Positions 51,553 to 61,087 of a stretch of DNA of 64,000 bases are shown in pieces (the first letter of the stretch is position 1; each line of letters opens with the position of its first letter). Both the position numbers and the translations under genes were made by a program. Location: NCBI RefSeq assembly GCF_024494385.1, contig NZ_JAEVLT010000001.1, positions 124,001 to 188,000 of the forward strand, read 5' to 3'. Under the pieces are notes generated by a model. The model searched no databases. It was not told the origin of the DNA and saw only the letters and a program-made list of their open reading frames with translations. The stretch comes from Bacillus sp. EB600. Lineage in GTDB: Bacteria; Bacillota; Bacilli; Bacillales; Cytobacillaceae.

Positions 51553-51987
51553 CTATTTAAACATCTCTTTAAATTCTCCGTAGCCTGCTTCATCTAGTTT
51601 TTCAAGTGGGATAAACTTTAACGATGCAGAATTTATACAATAGCGCAGCCCAGTTGGACCAGGTCCATCATTAAAAACATGTCCTAAGTGGGAATCAGCT
51701 GTTTTACTCCTAACCTCTGTCCGAACCATAAAATGACTTACGTCTTTTTTTTCAATGATCTCCTCATCTTCAATTGGTTTCGTAAAGCTTGGCCATCCGC
51801 ATCCTGCATCAAATTTATCTTTAGAAGTAAACAATGGTTTACCTGAAACAATATCAACATAGATACCTGGCCTGGTTTCGTTCCAATATTCGTTATGAAA
51901 CGGAGGCTCAGTAGCACTGTTCTGTGTTACCTCAAACTGGGTCGGTGTCAGCTCTTTTTTTAATTTTGATAAATCTTTATTTTCCAA
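51553..51987 (-). CDS. msrB: Peptide methionine-R-sulfoxide reductase
   Basis: MsrB reduces R-methionine sulfoxide in proteins, with thioredoxin. The 144-aa protein has the SelR domain, [30 protein letters not shown] with the catalytic Cys in RYCIN. The zinc-binding CxxC pairs of many MsrB are absent, as in other Bacillus MsrB forms lacking zinc. It starts with TTG 51987 behind GGGGGGAG and overlaps msrA by 11 nt. Confidence 0.96.
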   Translation of the reverse strand: MENKDLSKLKKELTPTQFEVTQNSATEPPFHNEYWNETRPGIYVDIVSGKPLFTSKDKFDAGCGWPSFTKPIEDEEIIEKKDVSHFMVRTEVRSKTADSHLGHVFNDGPGPTGLRYCINSASLKFIPLEKLDEAGYGEFKEMFK

Positions 51988-52519
51988 GCTGCTCCCCCCA
52001 ATGTGTTTTTATAAATCCAGCGCGGCCTGAACCAACATGATAGGATTCATAGTGCGCAGGATTTTTTTTATAATAATGCTGATGGTAGTTTTCTGCCGGA
52101 TAAAATTCCACTGCAGGCAAGATAGGCGTTACAATGGGTTTCGAGAATCTGCCACTGTCCTCCAATTGTTGCTTTGATTCCTCTGCAAGCTGTTTTTGCT
52201 GCTCATTTTGATAAAAAATCGCTGTTTGATATGACCTTCCACGATCGTAAAATTGCCCTCCCGGATCCGTTGGATCGATTTGCTGCCAATATAACGAAAG
52301 CAATTTTTCATATGGAAAAATGGTTGGATCATAAGTAATTTCAACCGCTTCGTAATGACCGGTTGTACCAGAACATACCTGTTCATATGTTGGATTTTCA
52401 ACAGTGCCTCCCGTATAGCCGGAAATCACCTTTATAATACCAGGCTGTTGATCAAATGGCTTGACCATACACCAAAAGCAGCCTCCCGCAAAAATGGCTT
52501 TTTCATTTCTATCTTCCAC
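51977..52519 (-). CDS. msrA: Peptide methionine-S-sulfoxide reductase
   Basis: MsrA reduces S-methionine sulfoxide. The catalytic Cys is in AGGCFWCM, followed by [19 protein letters not shown] and the C-terminal [11 protein letters not shown]. The protein is 180 aa with the GTG start at 52519, placed after AAGGGG; GTG 52528 is also in frame. The MsrA-MsrB pair covers both sulfoxide epimers and overlaps, so the two are made from one mRNA. Confidence 0.95.
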   Translation of the reverse strand: MEDRNEKAIFAGGCFWCMVKPFDQQPGIIKVISGYTGGTVENPTYEQVCSGTTGHYEAVEITYDPTIFPYEKLLSLYWQQIDPTDPGGQFYDRGRSYQTAIFYQNEQQKQLAEESKQQLEDSGRFSKPIVTPILPAVEFYPAENYHQHYYKKNPAHYESYHVGSGRAGFIKTHWGEQLGK

Positions 52520-52682
52520 ACTATCCACCCCTTAAATAGGTTAACTTTAAGTATACAGAATAATCCTCCATTTTAAAATCGAGATGCTTTGCGGCTCCTC
52601 ACAGCAAATGATTAAAGTGTTAAGCACCCGTCTTCAGGTTGTCGAATAATATGTAGTAGACAACATAATTGGGGTGAGGACG

Positions 52683-53438
52683 ATGGCTGAAAAGAGAAAT
52701 CAAATTGATTTTCTGCAAAAAGCAGCCATGTATGAATTATTAGCGGATTATTACAGGTATTCAAACCCAAACCTGCATATCCATTATTATCTTAAACATA
52801 TGAAAAATACTAATAAAGCATTGGATATTATGAGTAATATAACCGATATCAATAAGCGAGTTTTGCATGCTGATGCAAACATCCGCTTTCTTCATGCTGT
52901 TTACGATGCCCATAAAGTCGATTTGTATGTGAATAATAAACCGTTCGCAAGTAACGTTCCTTTTCAAAAGGTAAGTGACTATGTTTCACTTCAGCCGGGG
53001 CAATACAGCATTGAGATTTTTTCAAGCGAGGAACCAGCTAAAAGGCTTTTAAACAACAACATGTTAATCGAAGCTGGAAAAATCTATACCATCGCTGCTG
53101 TTGGACTGCTCGAAAAGGTCAATCTGCTCACCGTTGAAAACAGACCGAGCGTTCCTTTAGGTGAATCTAAGATGCGGTTCTTACATTTAGCAACCGATAC
53201 GCCTTCGCTTGATTTAGCAGTAAAAGATCGTGATGTCGTTTTCCCAAATATATCGTTTCAGCAAGCGACAGACTATTTAGGGTTAACTCCGATGACAGTC
53301 GATTTAGAACTGCGAACCGCAGGCCGTAAAGAGGTTATTCTTCCAATGCCAAAACTTCAATTCAAAGCAAATGAAACATATACGGTCGTCCTATTCGGTT
53401 TGGAAAAAGAGCTTTCTATATCGGTTATAAAGGATTAA
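52683..53438 (+). CDS. DUF4397 domain protein
   Basis: A 251-aa protein that starts at ATG 52683 after GGGGTGAGG. A helical N-terminal part (1-60, QKAAMYELLADYYRYSNPN) precedes two DUF4397 repeats: ANIRFLHAVYDAHKVDLYVN to about residue 150, and SKMRFLHLATDTPSLDLAVK to the end. Each repeat is a beta-sandwich with a PGQYSIEIF or MTVDLELRT strand. No signal peptide is obvious. Function is unknown; the domain occurs in secreted and spore-associated proteins of Bacillus. Confidence 0.85.
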   Translation: MAEKRNQIDFLQKAAMYELLADYYRYSNPNLHIHYYLKHMKNTNKALDIMSNITDINKRVLHADANIRFLHAVYDAHKVDLYVNNKPFASNVPFQKVSDYVSLQPGQYSIEIFSSEEPAKRLLNNNMLIEAGKIYTIAAVGLLEKVNLLTVENRPSVPLGESKMRFLHLATDTPSLDLAVKDRDVVFPNISFQQATDYLGLTPMTVDLELRTAGRKEVILPMPKLQFKANETYTVVLFGLEKELSISVIKD

Positions 53439-53446
53439 TCCTTAAA

Positions 53447-53473
53447 TCTGACTCCAGTGGATGGAGTCTTTTT
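53447..53473 (+). terminator. Terminator after the DUF4397 gene
   Basis: GACTCCA and TGGAGTC pair around a short loop and run into TTTTT. Confidence 0.8.
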
Positions 53474-53547
53474 CATGAATTGCCTTGACAACATTAAATG
53501 AAAACAGAATAATCATGTTTGAATGATGTTTGAGAGGAGCAGGCAAA

Positions 53548-54921
53548 ATGGAGCTGCCATCAGAGTTTATTATAAAATTTAAGCAATTATTAACAGCCGA
53601 ATCGGAACGTTTTTTTGATACATATAATCTGCCTAAAAAGAGTGGATTACGGCTAAATCCTTTAAAAATATCAAAGGCAGAATGGGAAAACTTATCCCCG
53701 TTTGAATTGGAACCAGTCTCATTTGTACCAACGGGCTACTACTATCAACCAGAAAAAGTTCAGCCTGGCAAACACCCCTATCATCCGGCAGGCTTATATT
53801 ACATTCAAGAGCCCAGTGCAATGTTTGTTGCAGAACAGTTAGCAGTTAACAGCGGCGACCGGGTCTTGGATTTATGTGCTGCACCGGGTGGAAAAACAAC
53901 CCAGCTGGCGGGCATGATGCACCAAAGGGGCCTTTTAGTAGCAAACGAAATAAATACAAAAAGAGCAAAAGCACTATCAGAAAATATTGAAAGACTTGGA
54001 ATTGCAAACGCATTGGTTACCAATGAAACTCCAGAACGGCTTGCAGGGAGGTTTCAAGGCTATTTTGACAAAATTCTCGTGGACGCGCCATGCTCCGGGG
54101 AGGGTATGTTCCGTAAAGATGAAGATGCGATTCGTTATTGGAGCCAAGACCATGTTATTGCCTGTGCCAAACAGCAGCAGAACATTTTAGATTGTGCCTA
54201 TAAAATGTTAAAAACAGAAGGCACTATCGTTTATTCCACCTGCACTTTTTCACCTGAAGAAAATGAACAAACAATTGAGGCTTTTTTAAGCAGATATACT
54301 GATATGGAACTGCTGCCGATCGAAAAGCCCAAGGGTATTCAAGATGGCAGACCTGAGTGGTCCATCACTAAGAACGAAGAGCTCAGCAAAACTGCCCGGT
54401 TATGGCCGCATATGCTGCAAGGGGAAGGACATTTTGTTGCCAAAATGAAAAAAACGGGTGAAGCCGAGCCATCTTCAGTAACTAATGCTGATTCTCACCT
54501 TGGAAAAAGCCACTTAAAGGATTTTCGACAATTCAGCAATGAAATGATTCAACACCATTTGTTTGAAAATTTTTTTCTTTTCAACCAGCAACTATATTCA
54601 CTTCCTGAAGGCTGCCCAAACTTTCAAGGTTTACGAGTTCTACGTGCTGGTCTCCATCTTGGAGAATTGAAGAAAAATAGGTTCGAGCCTAATCACGCTC
54701 TTGCCCTATTCTTAAAGGATGGCGAGGTCAATCAGACTTTTAACCTTTCCACAAAGGATGATCAATGGATTCATTACTTAAAGGGCGAAACATTCACAAC
54801 AGGTGCAGACCGGGGCTGGATTCTGATAACAATTGACGGATTTCCGCTAGGCTGGGGGAAGGAAGCAAAAGGGATTCTAAAAAACTTCTATCCAAAGGGT
54901 TTGCGAATTTTTAGTATTTAA
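53548..54921 (+). CDS. rRNA cytosine-C5 methyltransferase, RsmF/RsmB family
   Basis: A 457-aa m5C RNA methyltransferase that uses SAM; it most likely modifies 16S rRNA. Motifs: SAM loop VLDLCAAPGGKTTQLAG, DAPCSGEGMFRKD with the general-base Cys and YSTCTFSPEENE with the catalytic Cys. The C-terminal 160 residues (about 300-457) form the PUA-like RNA-binding region (NFQGLRVLRAGLHLGELKKNR). ATG 53548 is preceded by GAGAGGAG; the frame opens at 53530. It is a single gene. Target base not determined by eye. Confidence 0.93.
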   Translation: MELPSEFIIKFKQLLTAESERFFDTYNLPKKSGLRLNPLKISKAEWENLSPFELEPVSFVPTGYYYQPEKVQPGKHPYHPAGLYYIQEPSAMFVAEQLAVNSGDRVLDLCAAPGGKTTQLAGMMHQRGLLVANEINTKRAKALSENIERLGIANALVTNETPERLAGRFQGYFDKILVDAPCSGEGMFRKDEDAIRYWSQDHVIACAKQQQNILDCAYKMLKTEGTIVYSTCTFSPEENEQTIEAFLSRYTDMELLPIEKPKGIQDGRPEWSITKNEELSKTARLWPHMLQGEGHFVAKMKKTGEAEPSSVTNADSHLGKSHLKDFRQFSNEMIQHHLFENFFLFNQQLYSLPEGCPNFQGLRVLRAGLHLGELKKNRFEPNHALALFLKDGEVNQTFNLSTKDDQWIHYLKGETFTTGADRGWILITIDGFPLGWGKEAKGILKNFYPKGLRIFSI

Positions 54922-54922
54922 A

Positions 54923-54954
54923 AATAAGGTGCCTGTTTGGCACCTTATTTGACT
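54923..54954. terminator. Bidirectional terminator
   Basis: AAATAAGGTGCC and GGCACCTTATTT pair around TGTTT. It is shared by the methyltransferase gene and ypmS. Confidence 0.85.
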
Positions 54955-55523
54955 GGAACTAATAATGTAAATGCTATTTTGTCGTTTTTTAAGTCAAATT
55001 TGTTCACTTTGACCTTTGTATCACTTTTAAATTTTAATCTTTGCATATCAATGTAAACTAGCTTATTATTTGGTTTAATTTCCACACCTGAGGGCAATTG
55101 GTAACTATCGCCAATAAGTTTGAGGACATATGATACAGGCAAATGCAATCTTCCTGCAGAAATTGTCTTTTGCCTTAAAATGAGATCACCATTCTTTTGT
55201 GCCTCAGGTTCAAAGGTAAGTTTCATATTTAAGTCTCGGCTCAAAAAAGGAATTGTCCCAAATAATTCGACCTTATCCCCCAGCTTAACTTGATAATCTA
55301 CTGGTAAATTACCGGCTTCCTTTTGCAAGTAATAATTGATTAGTTTATTTAGATCTTCTTTATTTGATTGAACATAAAATGGTACATATTCACCGGCAGG
55401 ATCTTTTTGATTAGGAACACTGTGATCACTTGCAGGCGTCAACAGCATGAATAATACAAAGATGACAATAAGAAGGTCGATACCTATTAAAACAAAGAAG
55501 CCCTTCTTCCATTTACTTTTCAT
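54945..55523 (-). CDS. ypmS: YpmS-like membrane protein (DUF2140)
   Basis: A 192-aa protein with one N-terminal membrane helix (about residues 8-30, GFFVLIGIDLLIVIFVLFML) and an extracellular domain rich in beta-strands (PVDYQVKLGDKVELFGTIP, LTFEPEAQKNGDLILRQKT). It belongs to the YpmS/DUF2140 family. Function is unknown. It follows the SCO gene by 32 nt; in B. subtilis ypmQ (SCO) and ypmS are also close, with ypmR between, which is missing here. Confidence 0.88.
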   Translation of the reverse strand: MKSKWKKGFFVLIGIDLLIVIFVLFMLLTPASDHSVPNQKDPAGEYVPFYVQSNKEDLNKLINYYLQKEAGNLPVDYQVKLGDKVELFGTIPFLSRDLNMKLTFEPEAQKNGDLILRQKTISAGRLHLPVSYVLKLIGDSYQLPSGVEIKPNNKLVYIDMQRLKFKSDTKVKVNKFDLKNDKIAFTLLVPVK

Positions 55524-55555
55524 TAAACTAGTTCTCCTCTTTAGATACGAAAGGT

Positions 55556-56134
55556 TTATTGAAGTGTTTTGATATCGTTAATAATTTCATCAAATGGGAC
55601 ATTCTTTACTCCCTGATAGGATTTCTTTATTTTTCCATCAGGTCCAACTAAGTAAAAGTCAATTCCATGAATAACCTGATCCCCTGTTTGCGGCTTTTTC
55701 ACAAGTGCTTTGTAGTTTTTCAAAGCAAAGTTTTCAATACTTTCTTGAGAGTAGCCGGTCAAAAATGTCCAATTTTTCGTGTCAGCTCGAAATCTTTTTG
55801 CAAAATTCTGCAATGCCTGCGGTGAATCCACTGTAGGGTCCACACTATAGGAAACAAATTCAACGTTTTTCAAGCCTTTTTCCTTTACCATTTCTTGAAG
55901 CTTTACCAAATTTGCGGTCATTGGCGGGCAGACATCCGTGCAGCTTGTATAAATAAAATCGGATACCCAAATTTTCCCCTTCAAGTCCTTTAAGCCAAAA
56001 GGTTTATTGGCTTGGTCTGTAAAGGTGAAATCATTTATCGGCCAATTTACCGCATTTTTAATCTCCTTTTGTCCACATGCAGATAATAATAGAATGCCAA
56101 CGAATAAAAACAAATATAAATATCTAAATTTCAT
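55556..56134 (-). CDS. SCO1/SenC family copper chaperone lipoprotein
   Basis: A thioredoxin-like protein (B. subtilis YpmQ/BsSCO) that assists copper insertion into cytochrome c oxidase. The signal peptide ends in the lipobox LSAC. The copper-binding Cys pair is in TSCTDVCPP and the third ligand His is in QVIHGIDFYLV. Its 193 aa starts at ATG 56134 (MKFRYLYLF) behind GGTGTGGGTGA; the frame opens at 56146. ypmS follows directly, so the two may be co-expressed. Confidence 0.93.
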   Translation of the reverse strand: MKFRYLYLFLFVGILLLSACGQKEIKNAVNWPINDFTFTDQANKPFGLKDLKGKIWVSDFIYTSCTDVCPPMTANLVKLQEMVKEKGLKNVEFVSYSVDPTVDSPQALQNFAKRFRADTKNWTFLTGYSQESIENFALKNYKALVKKPQTGDQVIHGIDFYLVGPDGKIKKSYQGVKNVPFDEIINDIKTLQ

Positions 56135-56238
56135 ACCATCACCCACACCTTTTTCTTTTCATCTCGTGAATATTTTAACAAATGAATGCTCAAGATGAAA
56201 GAAATTAGCTATCAAACGACCGTATCCTATGATCACTT

Positions 56239-57087
56239 TTATTCAAAAAAATACATTAAAGCGATCGCACCAGCTCCGGCGTGTGTACAAACAGTTGAAT
56301 TTGTATAGTCAATTTCAATATCGCTAAAACCAGTTGTCTCGGTGATTTTTTCTTTTATCTTTACGGCAAGTTCTTGTGCTTCAGCGTGAGCAATCCCAAC
56401 TCTCCTAATTGTATTTCCCCTGACGTCTTCTACAAACTGATTAACAAGGTACTTTACAACCTGGGAATAACTACGGACCTTCGTAATTGGATGGTACTCC
56501 GCTCCTTCAAGCGAGGCAATCGGCTTGATATTCATTAGTGAACCTATGAAAGCCTTCCCTTTACCAATTCTGCCCCCTTTTACTAGATTTTCAAGTGTAT
56601 CTACCATTACATATAATTTTGAATGGCTACGGACGATTTCAAGACGGTTAACAATTTCAATGCTGCTTTTTCCTTGTTTCGCCATTTCAGCGGCTTCAAT
56701 TACTTGAAATGAAAGCGCCTTTGAAACAAATTGAGAATCTATGACTGTAACTTTTGTGTTTGCCATCTGTGCTGCTGCTTCAGCTGACCTTACTGTACCG
56801 CTCATTTTTCCTGTCATATGTATGGAGATCACTTCATATCCTTCTGTGCCTAAACGATTGTATACTTCAAGAAATGCACCAGGAGAAGGCTGCGAAGTTT
56901 TCGGTAATTCAGTCGATTCCCGCATCATTTTTATAAAATCAACTGGATTGATTTCTACTCTATCCAAAAAGGTTTGGCCGTTAATCATTACGGATAATGG
57001 CACAACTTCAAGTTCAGTTTTATACTTTAACAATGCTTCTTCAGACATATCCATTGTAGAATCGGTAACAATTTTAATCTTGCTCAC
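56239..57087 (-). CDS. DegV family fatty-acid-binding protein
   Basis: DegV/FakB proteins bind fatty acids and present them to a kinase (FakA). The 282-aa protein begins MSKIKIVTDSTMDM; the typical SQPSPGAF stretch, HMTGKMSGTVRSAEAAA (lipid carboxylate site) and IDSQFVSKALSFQV are present. It starts with GTG 57087 behind GAGGTGAG. Which fatty acid is bound cannot be judged. FakA is not encoded nearby. It lies upstream of SCO. Confidence 0.92.
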   Translation of the reverse strand: MSKIKIVTDSTMDMSEEALLKYKTELEVVPLSVMINGQTFLDRVEINPVDFIKMMRESTELPKTSQPSPGAFLEVYNRLGTEGYEVISIHMTGKMSGTVRSAEAAAQMANTKVTVIDSQFVSKALSFQVIEAAEMAKQGKSSIEIVNRLEIVRSHSKLYVMVDTLENLVKGGRIGKGKAFIGSLMNIKPIASLEGAEYHPITKVRSYSQVVKYLVNQFVEDVRGNTIRRVGIAHAEAQELAVKIKEKITETTGFSDIEIDYTNSTVCTHAGAGAIALMYFFE

Positions 57088-57167
57088 TTATTTACTCACC
57101 TCATAAAAATCTCTCTCCATATTATACATAGTATACAAGTTTATCGATATATATCTTATCACACAAA

Positions 57168-57196
57168 AAAAGAGCACTGAGGCCGGTGCTCCTTTT
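57168..57196 (-). terminator. Terminator-type hairpin after tatC
   Basis: GAGCAC and GTGCTC pair around CGGCCTCA, with TTTTTTT after it on the minus strand. A second hairpin (AGCCTT-N-GGGG with CCC-N-AAGGCT, 57221-57251) lies between it and tatC. Confidence 0.75.
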
Positions 57197-57273
57197 ACGT
57201 ATGTTTCTTTTAAAAATTAAGCCTTCAGGGATTCATAGTCCCCAAAGGCTGATTGTTAATCTATTTAATTATA

Positions 57274-58044
57274 CTAGTTGATCTCTGTTCCATTATTATG
57301 CTTAGCACTGTCTACTTCCAATTCTTCAGCCTGTGCCTTTGTTAATTTTCTTTTATAAACAATCTTTGACAAATTAATGCTTATTTCGTAAAGCAATAAT
57401 AAGGGAATGGTTACCACAAAGTCCGACATAAAGTCTGGAGGAGTAATGACAACGGCAATAATAATTAGGACAAAGTAGGCATACTTTCGAATTTTAGCCA
57501 ATACGAAAGGGTTGATAATTCCTAGTGAAGTGAGAAACATGACCACAACCGGCAATTCAAATAAAACACCGAACGGAAGGGTCATATTCATAATAAAGCG
57601 AAAATACCGTTCTGCTGTAAAATTCGCAACAAACATATCTGCGCCTAAGTTAACAAGGAACTTATATACCATTGGAAAAATTACAAAATAACCAAATGCA
57701 AGACCCATGATGAATAAGAAAAAGAGTGCTGGTATATAAGTAAGTGTAACTTTTCGTTCCGAAGGACGTAAAGCAGGTCTCACAAACAGCCAGATTTGTA
57801 ATGCTAACACGGGAATGGTGCCTACAATTGCAACAACAGTGGCAAGCATAAAATAAATCCAAATAATATCACTAGGTCCGAGAACCAAAAGCTTTACATC
57901 CAAACCTTTAACAAACCACTTATAAATATCTACACAATAGATAAAACCAACAATAAAAAAGATGATAAAGGCGATGGCGGAGATGATTATCCGCTTTCTC
58001 AATTCCTCTAAATGCTCAGTTAACTGTAATTCTTTATCTTCCAT
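57274..58044 (-). CDS. tatC: Twin-arginine translocase subunit TatC
   Basis: TatC is the membrane receptor of the Tat pathway and recognises the twin-arginine signal. The 256-aa protein has six hydrophobic segments, the cytoplasmic N-terminal motif TEHLEELRKRI and the conserved Glu in FGVLFELPVVVMF. It starts at ATG 58044 behind a weak ribosome site. It lies 62 nt after tatA. The two form a minimal TatAC system as in B. subtilis. Confidence 0.97.
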   Translation of the reverse strand: MEDKELQLTEHLEELRKRIIISAIAFIIFFIVGFIYCVDIYKWFVKGLDVKLLVLGPSDIIWIYFMLATVVAIVGTIPVLALQIWLFVRPALRPSERKVTLTYIPALFFLFIMGLAFGYFVIFPMVYKFLVNLGADMFVANFTAERYFRFIMNMTLPFGVLFELPVVVMFLTSLGIINPFVLAKIRKYAYFVLIIIAVVITPPDFMSDFVVTIPLLLLYEISINLSKIVYKRKLTKAQAEELEVDSAKHNNGTEIN

Positions 58045-58106
58045 TTCCGTCCCCTGCCAATATCCTAATGTTGCGTATTAAGAGGATGCAAGATGAAGCC
58101 TACACC

Positions 58107-58322
58107 TTATTTAGTCAATGTCTTCTTATCCTCGTCTGCATCTTTCATCACGTCGTCTGTCAATTCACGCGTTGATTTTTTAAATTCTTTTAATGTTTGT
58201 CCGAACGCACGACCAATTTCAGGCAATTTCTTTGGGCCGAAAATGATCAGCGCAAGAACTAAAATCAGAATTAGACCTGGGATGCCAATATTTGAAAACA
58301 TGATAGATACATTCCCTTCCAT
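58107..58322 (-). CDS. tatA: Twin-arginine translocase subunit TatA
   Basis: TatA forms the pore. The 71-aa protein has a short membrane helix ([17 protein letters not shown]), the hinge [14 protein letters not shown] and an amphipathic helix ([18 protein letters not shown]) with an acidic tail. These are hallmarks of bifunctional TatA of Gram-positive bacteria that have no TatB. It precedes tatC in the same direction. The ATG lies at 58322. Confidence 0.95.
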   Translation of the reverse strand: MEGNVSIMFSNIGIPGLILILVLALIIFGPKKLPEIGRAFGQTLKEFKKSTRELTDDVMKDADEDKKTLTK

Positions 58323-58497
58323 TAAGGTATTGTGTCGTTCTTATGTCAATTTATCAATAACGTCGCAGGAAGTCAATTACTATTCGTGAATAAGCATAGT
58401 AACCCATTTGCCAATTGATTTTTTCTATTATATTTATCCACCAAATCACATATACTACTAAAAGTATGAATTCCTGAAAGGATGGGATCTAATTACA

Positions 58498-58731
58498 ATG
58501 GAATTTTCACTATCCAGTTTTGATGGGGCCATGCCCGTTGAGGTAACGATTGATGAGGACAACGGGAGATACATGATTCGAAAAAGTGATACCAGCGGTG
58601 AATTTTTCAATACACCAAATGAATTAATCCAATGGGTAAAGTCCCACTTTAGGGAAGATGAATTTTGCCATCCACAGGAATTCCACGGAATGCTAGACAG
58701 GTTAGCAGAATATGAAATGAAGAATGTATAG
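58498..58731 (+). CDS. Small hypothetical protein, 77 aa
   Basis: A 77-aa acidic protein: MEFSLSSFDGAMPVEVTIDED, FFNTPNELIQWVKSHF, and the end HGMLDRLAEYEMKN. It looks like an alpha/beta single domain and is typical of conserved Bacillus small proteins, but I cannot name its family. GAAAGGATGGG precedes ATG 58498 at somewhat long spacing. It is divergent from tatA, with a strong terminator downstream at 58825. Confidence 0.65.
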   Translation: MEFSLSSFDGAMPVEVTIDEDNGRYMIRKSDTSGEFFNTPNELIQWVKSHFREDEFCHPQEFHGMLDRLAEYEMKNV

Positions 58732-58824
58732 TAATCATTCCGGCTTCTTTTTAATGGTCCAGTTCGATGTACCAGACGAGCTAGTCCTAGTGTATTCGAA
58801 AAGCCTGCACTTGCACTTTTTCCT

Positions 58825-58855
58825 AAAAGCATCAGCAAAATTTGCTGATGCTTTT
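58825..58855 (+). terminator. Terminator after the 77-aa gene
   Basis: AAAAGCATCAGCAAA and TTTGCTGATGCTTTT form a 15-bp perfect stem and are followed by CCTTT. Confidence 0.85.
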
Positions 58856-58861
58856 CCTTTA

Positions 58862-59070
58862 CGTCTAGCTTCGGCACGCAGGAAGTGCTAGTGCCGACGT
58901 TGCCGCTAGGACGGCGGCGCTCTTAGTCGGCCAGCGCCCAGCGACTAGTGTACTTCGCCCACTTCCCTACGATAAGTCAACATCTAATCGACTATACCTC
59001 CGTGTATCCTTTATCTAAAGTTCCGTGTGCTCCAGTCCTGTCGTGCGCTAAACGGGAGCTTGCGCTTTTG
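58862..59070. repeat. GC-rich intergenic repeat, copy 3 (extended)
   Basis: The first 95 nt (GTCTAGCTTCGGCACGC to GTACTTCGC) match copy 2 closely. About 85 nt of extra sequence (58959-59045 region) separate them from the shared end AAACGGGAGCTTGCGCTTTT. The copy therefore looks like the same element with an internal insertion, or copy 2 has a deletion. Confidence 0.85.
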
Positions 59071-59076
59071 GTCTTT

Positions 59077-59565
59077 TCAACGCTTACGGTCATATATGCA
59101 AAAATCATAATCATAAGGATTCTTCTCATCCTTAATCCCTTTTGTACAGGAGTTTAATGTCCACTCGCGTTCATCAAATTCAGGAAAAAAAGTATCCCCT
59201 GCAAATTCATGATGGATCCGAGTAATATATAAACGATCAGCGAATTTAAAGGTTTCTTTAAAGACTTCCGCGCCACCAATAACAAAAATCTCTTTTTCAA
59301 TGCTTTGACAGTAAGCTGTAAAGTCTTGAATGGAATAAAAGACGGTACAGCCTTCGCACTGAAAATTAGGATTTCTGGTAATAATGATATTTTCTCTTCC
59401 CGGCAGCAGTCGGCCTATTGATTCATGAGTCTTTCTTCCCATTGCAATTGGATGTCCCATCGTAACTCTTTTAAAAAACTTTAAATCCTCAGGCAGACGC
59501 CACGGCAGCTGATTATTTTTTCCAATTGCTTTATTTTCGTCCATTGCGACAATAAAAGAAATCAT
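59077..59565 (-). CDS. dfrA: Dihydrofolate reductase
   Basis: DHFR regenerates tetrahydrofolate with NADPH. The 162-aa protein begins [31 protein letters not shown], split into two short motifs here, with the substrate-binding Glu in [15 protein letters not shown]-binding [11 protein letters not shown] and [10 protein letters not shown]. It overlaps thyA by 4 nt, matching the classical thyA-dfrA arrangement in which ThyA produces the dihydrofolate that DfrA reduces. The intergenic repeat lies directly downstream. Confidence 0.97.
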   Translation of the reverse strand: MISFIVAMDENKAIGKNNQLPWRLPEDLKFFKRVTMGHPIAMGRKTHESIGRLLPGRENIIITRNPNFQCEGCTVFYSIQDFTAYCQSIEKEIFVIGGAEVFKETFKFADRLYITRIHHEFAGDTFFPEFDEREWTLNSCTKGIKDEKNPYDYDFCIYDRKR

Positions 59566-60365
59566 ACACTTACCACACCCCTAATATGTGGGTGCGGGTC
59601 ATATCCTTCAAGCTGAAAATCTTCAAATTGAAACGAAAAAATATCTTTTACATTCGGATTTATTTTCATAGTGGGTAATGGTCTTGGTTCTCTTTCCAAT
59701 TGAATTTTCACTTGCTCAAGATGATTTTGATAGATGTGCACATCCCCAAACGTATGAACAAATTCACCAGGTTTTAGCCCACAAACCTGGGCTACCATTA
59801 ACGTTAGCAGCGCATAAGATGCAATATTGAAGGGGACTCCTAGAAAAACATCTGCCGACCGCTGATATAGCTGGCAGGAAAGCTTTCCGTCTGCAACGTA
59901 AAATTGAAACATACAATGGCATGGTGGCAGTGCCATTGTATCAATCTCTGCCACATTCCAAGCATTTACAATCAATCTTCTTGAGTTTGGATTGGTCTTA
60001 ATTTGCTCAATCAGTGTACTGATTTGGTCAACTGTTTTCCCATCAGCCCCTGTCCAAGAACGCCATTGATGACCATATACAGGACCCAATTCCCCATTTT
60101 CATCTGCCCATTCGTTCCAAATCCGTATGCCATTTTCCTGTAAATAGCGAACATTTGTATCTCCATTTAGAAACCATAGCAGCTCATAAATAATCGATTT
60201 TAAGTGGAGCTTTTTCGTTGTTAAGAGCGGAAATCCGTCCTCCAAATTAAATCTCATCTGGTAACCAAACGTGCTGATTGTCCCTGTACCAGTACGATCA
60301 CCTTTTAACGTTCCGTTTTTTAAAATGTGCTCACAAAGCTGCAAATATTGCTTCAAATATGTCAC
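59562..60365 (-). CDS. thyA: Thymidylate synthase
   Basis: ThyA methylates dUMP to dTMP using methylene-tetrahydrofolate. The 267-aa protein has [16 protein letters not shown], the catalytic Cys in [32 protein letters not shown] and the C-terminal [10 protein letters not shown] (close to the usual APxAV end). Its length is that of the E. coli-type enzyme (B. subtilis ThyB), not the longer ThyA of B. subtilis phage type. It is the first gene of the thyA-dfrA operon. Confidence 0.97.
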   Translation of the reverse strand: MTYLKQYLQLCEHILKNGTLKGDRTGTGTISTFGYQMRFNLEDGFPLLTTKKLHLKSIIYELLWFLNGDTNVRYLQENGIRIWNEWADENGELGPVYGHQWRSWTGADGKTVDQISTLIEQIKTNPNSRRLIVNAWNVAEIDTMALPPCHCMFQFYVADGKLSCQLYQRSADVFLGVPFNIASYALLTLMVAQVCGLKPGEFVHTFGDVHIYQNHLEQVKIQLEREPRPLPTMKINPNVKDIFSFQFEDFQLEGYDPHPHIRGVVSV

Positions 60366-60472
60366 TCCCTTTGTTTACTAGAGTCAGCTTTTTTATTTTA
60401 ACACAAACTCAAGATCAAATGTTTTATTGAAAAAAGCTGCCAGAAACAAATCCAGCAGCCTCTTCAAATTCT

Positions 60473-61051
60473 TTAAACTTCCAAACCAAAATTGCGGCAA
60501 AGTGCTGCCAGACCGCCTGCAAAGCCGCTGCCAACTGCACTAAATTTCCAATCACTATTATGACGGTACAGCTCACAAACAACAACCGCCGTTTCAACTG
60601 AAAAATCTTCACCTAAATCAAAGCGAAGTATTTCGTTGTTACTTTCTTCATCCACCACTCTTACAAAGGCATTAGAGACTTGTCCAAAGTTTTGACTTCG
60701 TGATTCAGCATCATGAATCGTTACTGTAATCGCAATCCGGTGTACATGTGATGGAACCTTACTAAAGTCAATTTTAATTTGTTCGTCGTCCCCATCACCT
60801 TCACCTGTACGGTTATCGCCAGTATGTTCAACCCCGCCTGATGGATGAACTAAATTATTATAAAAAACAAAATCGCTGTCTTGAATGACTTTGCCATTGG
60901 CATCCGTTAAAAATGCTGAGGCATCAAGGTCAAAATCATGCCCCCCTGAATAACGGTTTGTGTCCCAGCCAAGGCCGACAATGACCTTAGTCAGCCCAGG
61001 GTTTGTTTTGGTTAAATCAATTCTTTGTCCTTTTGATAAGTTAATGCCCAT
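60473..61051 (-). CDS. TerD family protein (stress/tellurite resistance)
   Basis: TerD domains bind calcium and occur in tellurite and general-stress operons. The 192-aa protein begins [20 protein letters not shown]. The calcium site is in [18 protein letters not shown], followed by [16 protein letters not shown] and a C-terminal [14 protein letters not shown]. It closely resembles B. subtilis YceD/YceE. It is downstream of the other TerD gene by 36 nt, and the two look like tandem duplicates. Confidence 0.93.
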   Translation of the reverse strand: MGINLSKGQRIDLTKTNPGLTKVIVGLGWDTNRYSGGHDFDLDASAFLTDANGKVIQDSDFVFYNNLVHPSGGVEHTGDNRTGEGDGDDEQIKIDFSKVPSHVHRIAITVTIHDAESRSQNFGQVSNAFVRVVDEESNNEILRFDLGEDFSVETAVVVCELYRHNSDWKFSAVGSGFAGGLAALCRNFGLEV

Positions 61052-61087
61052 ACACTGCCACCTCTTAATAAACTAAAATACTAGCCC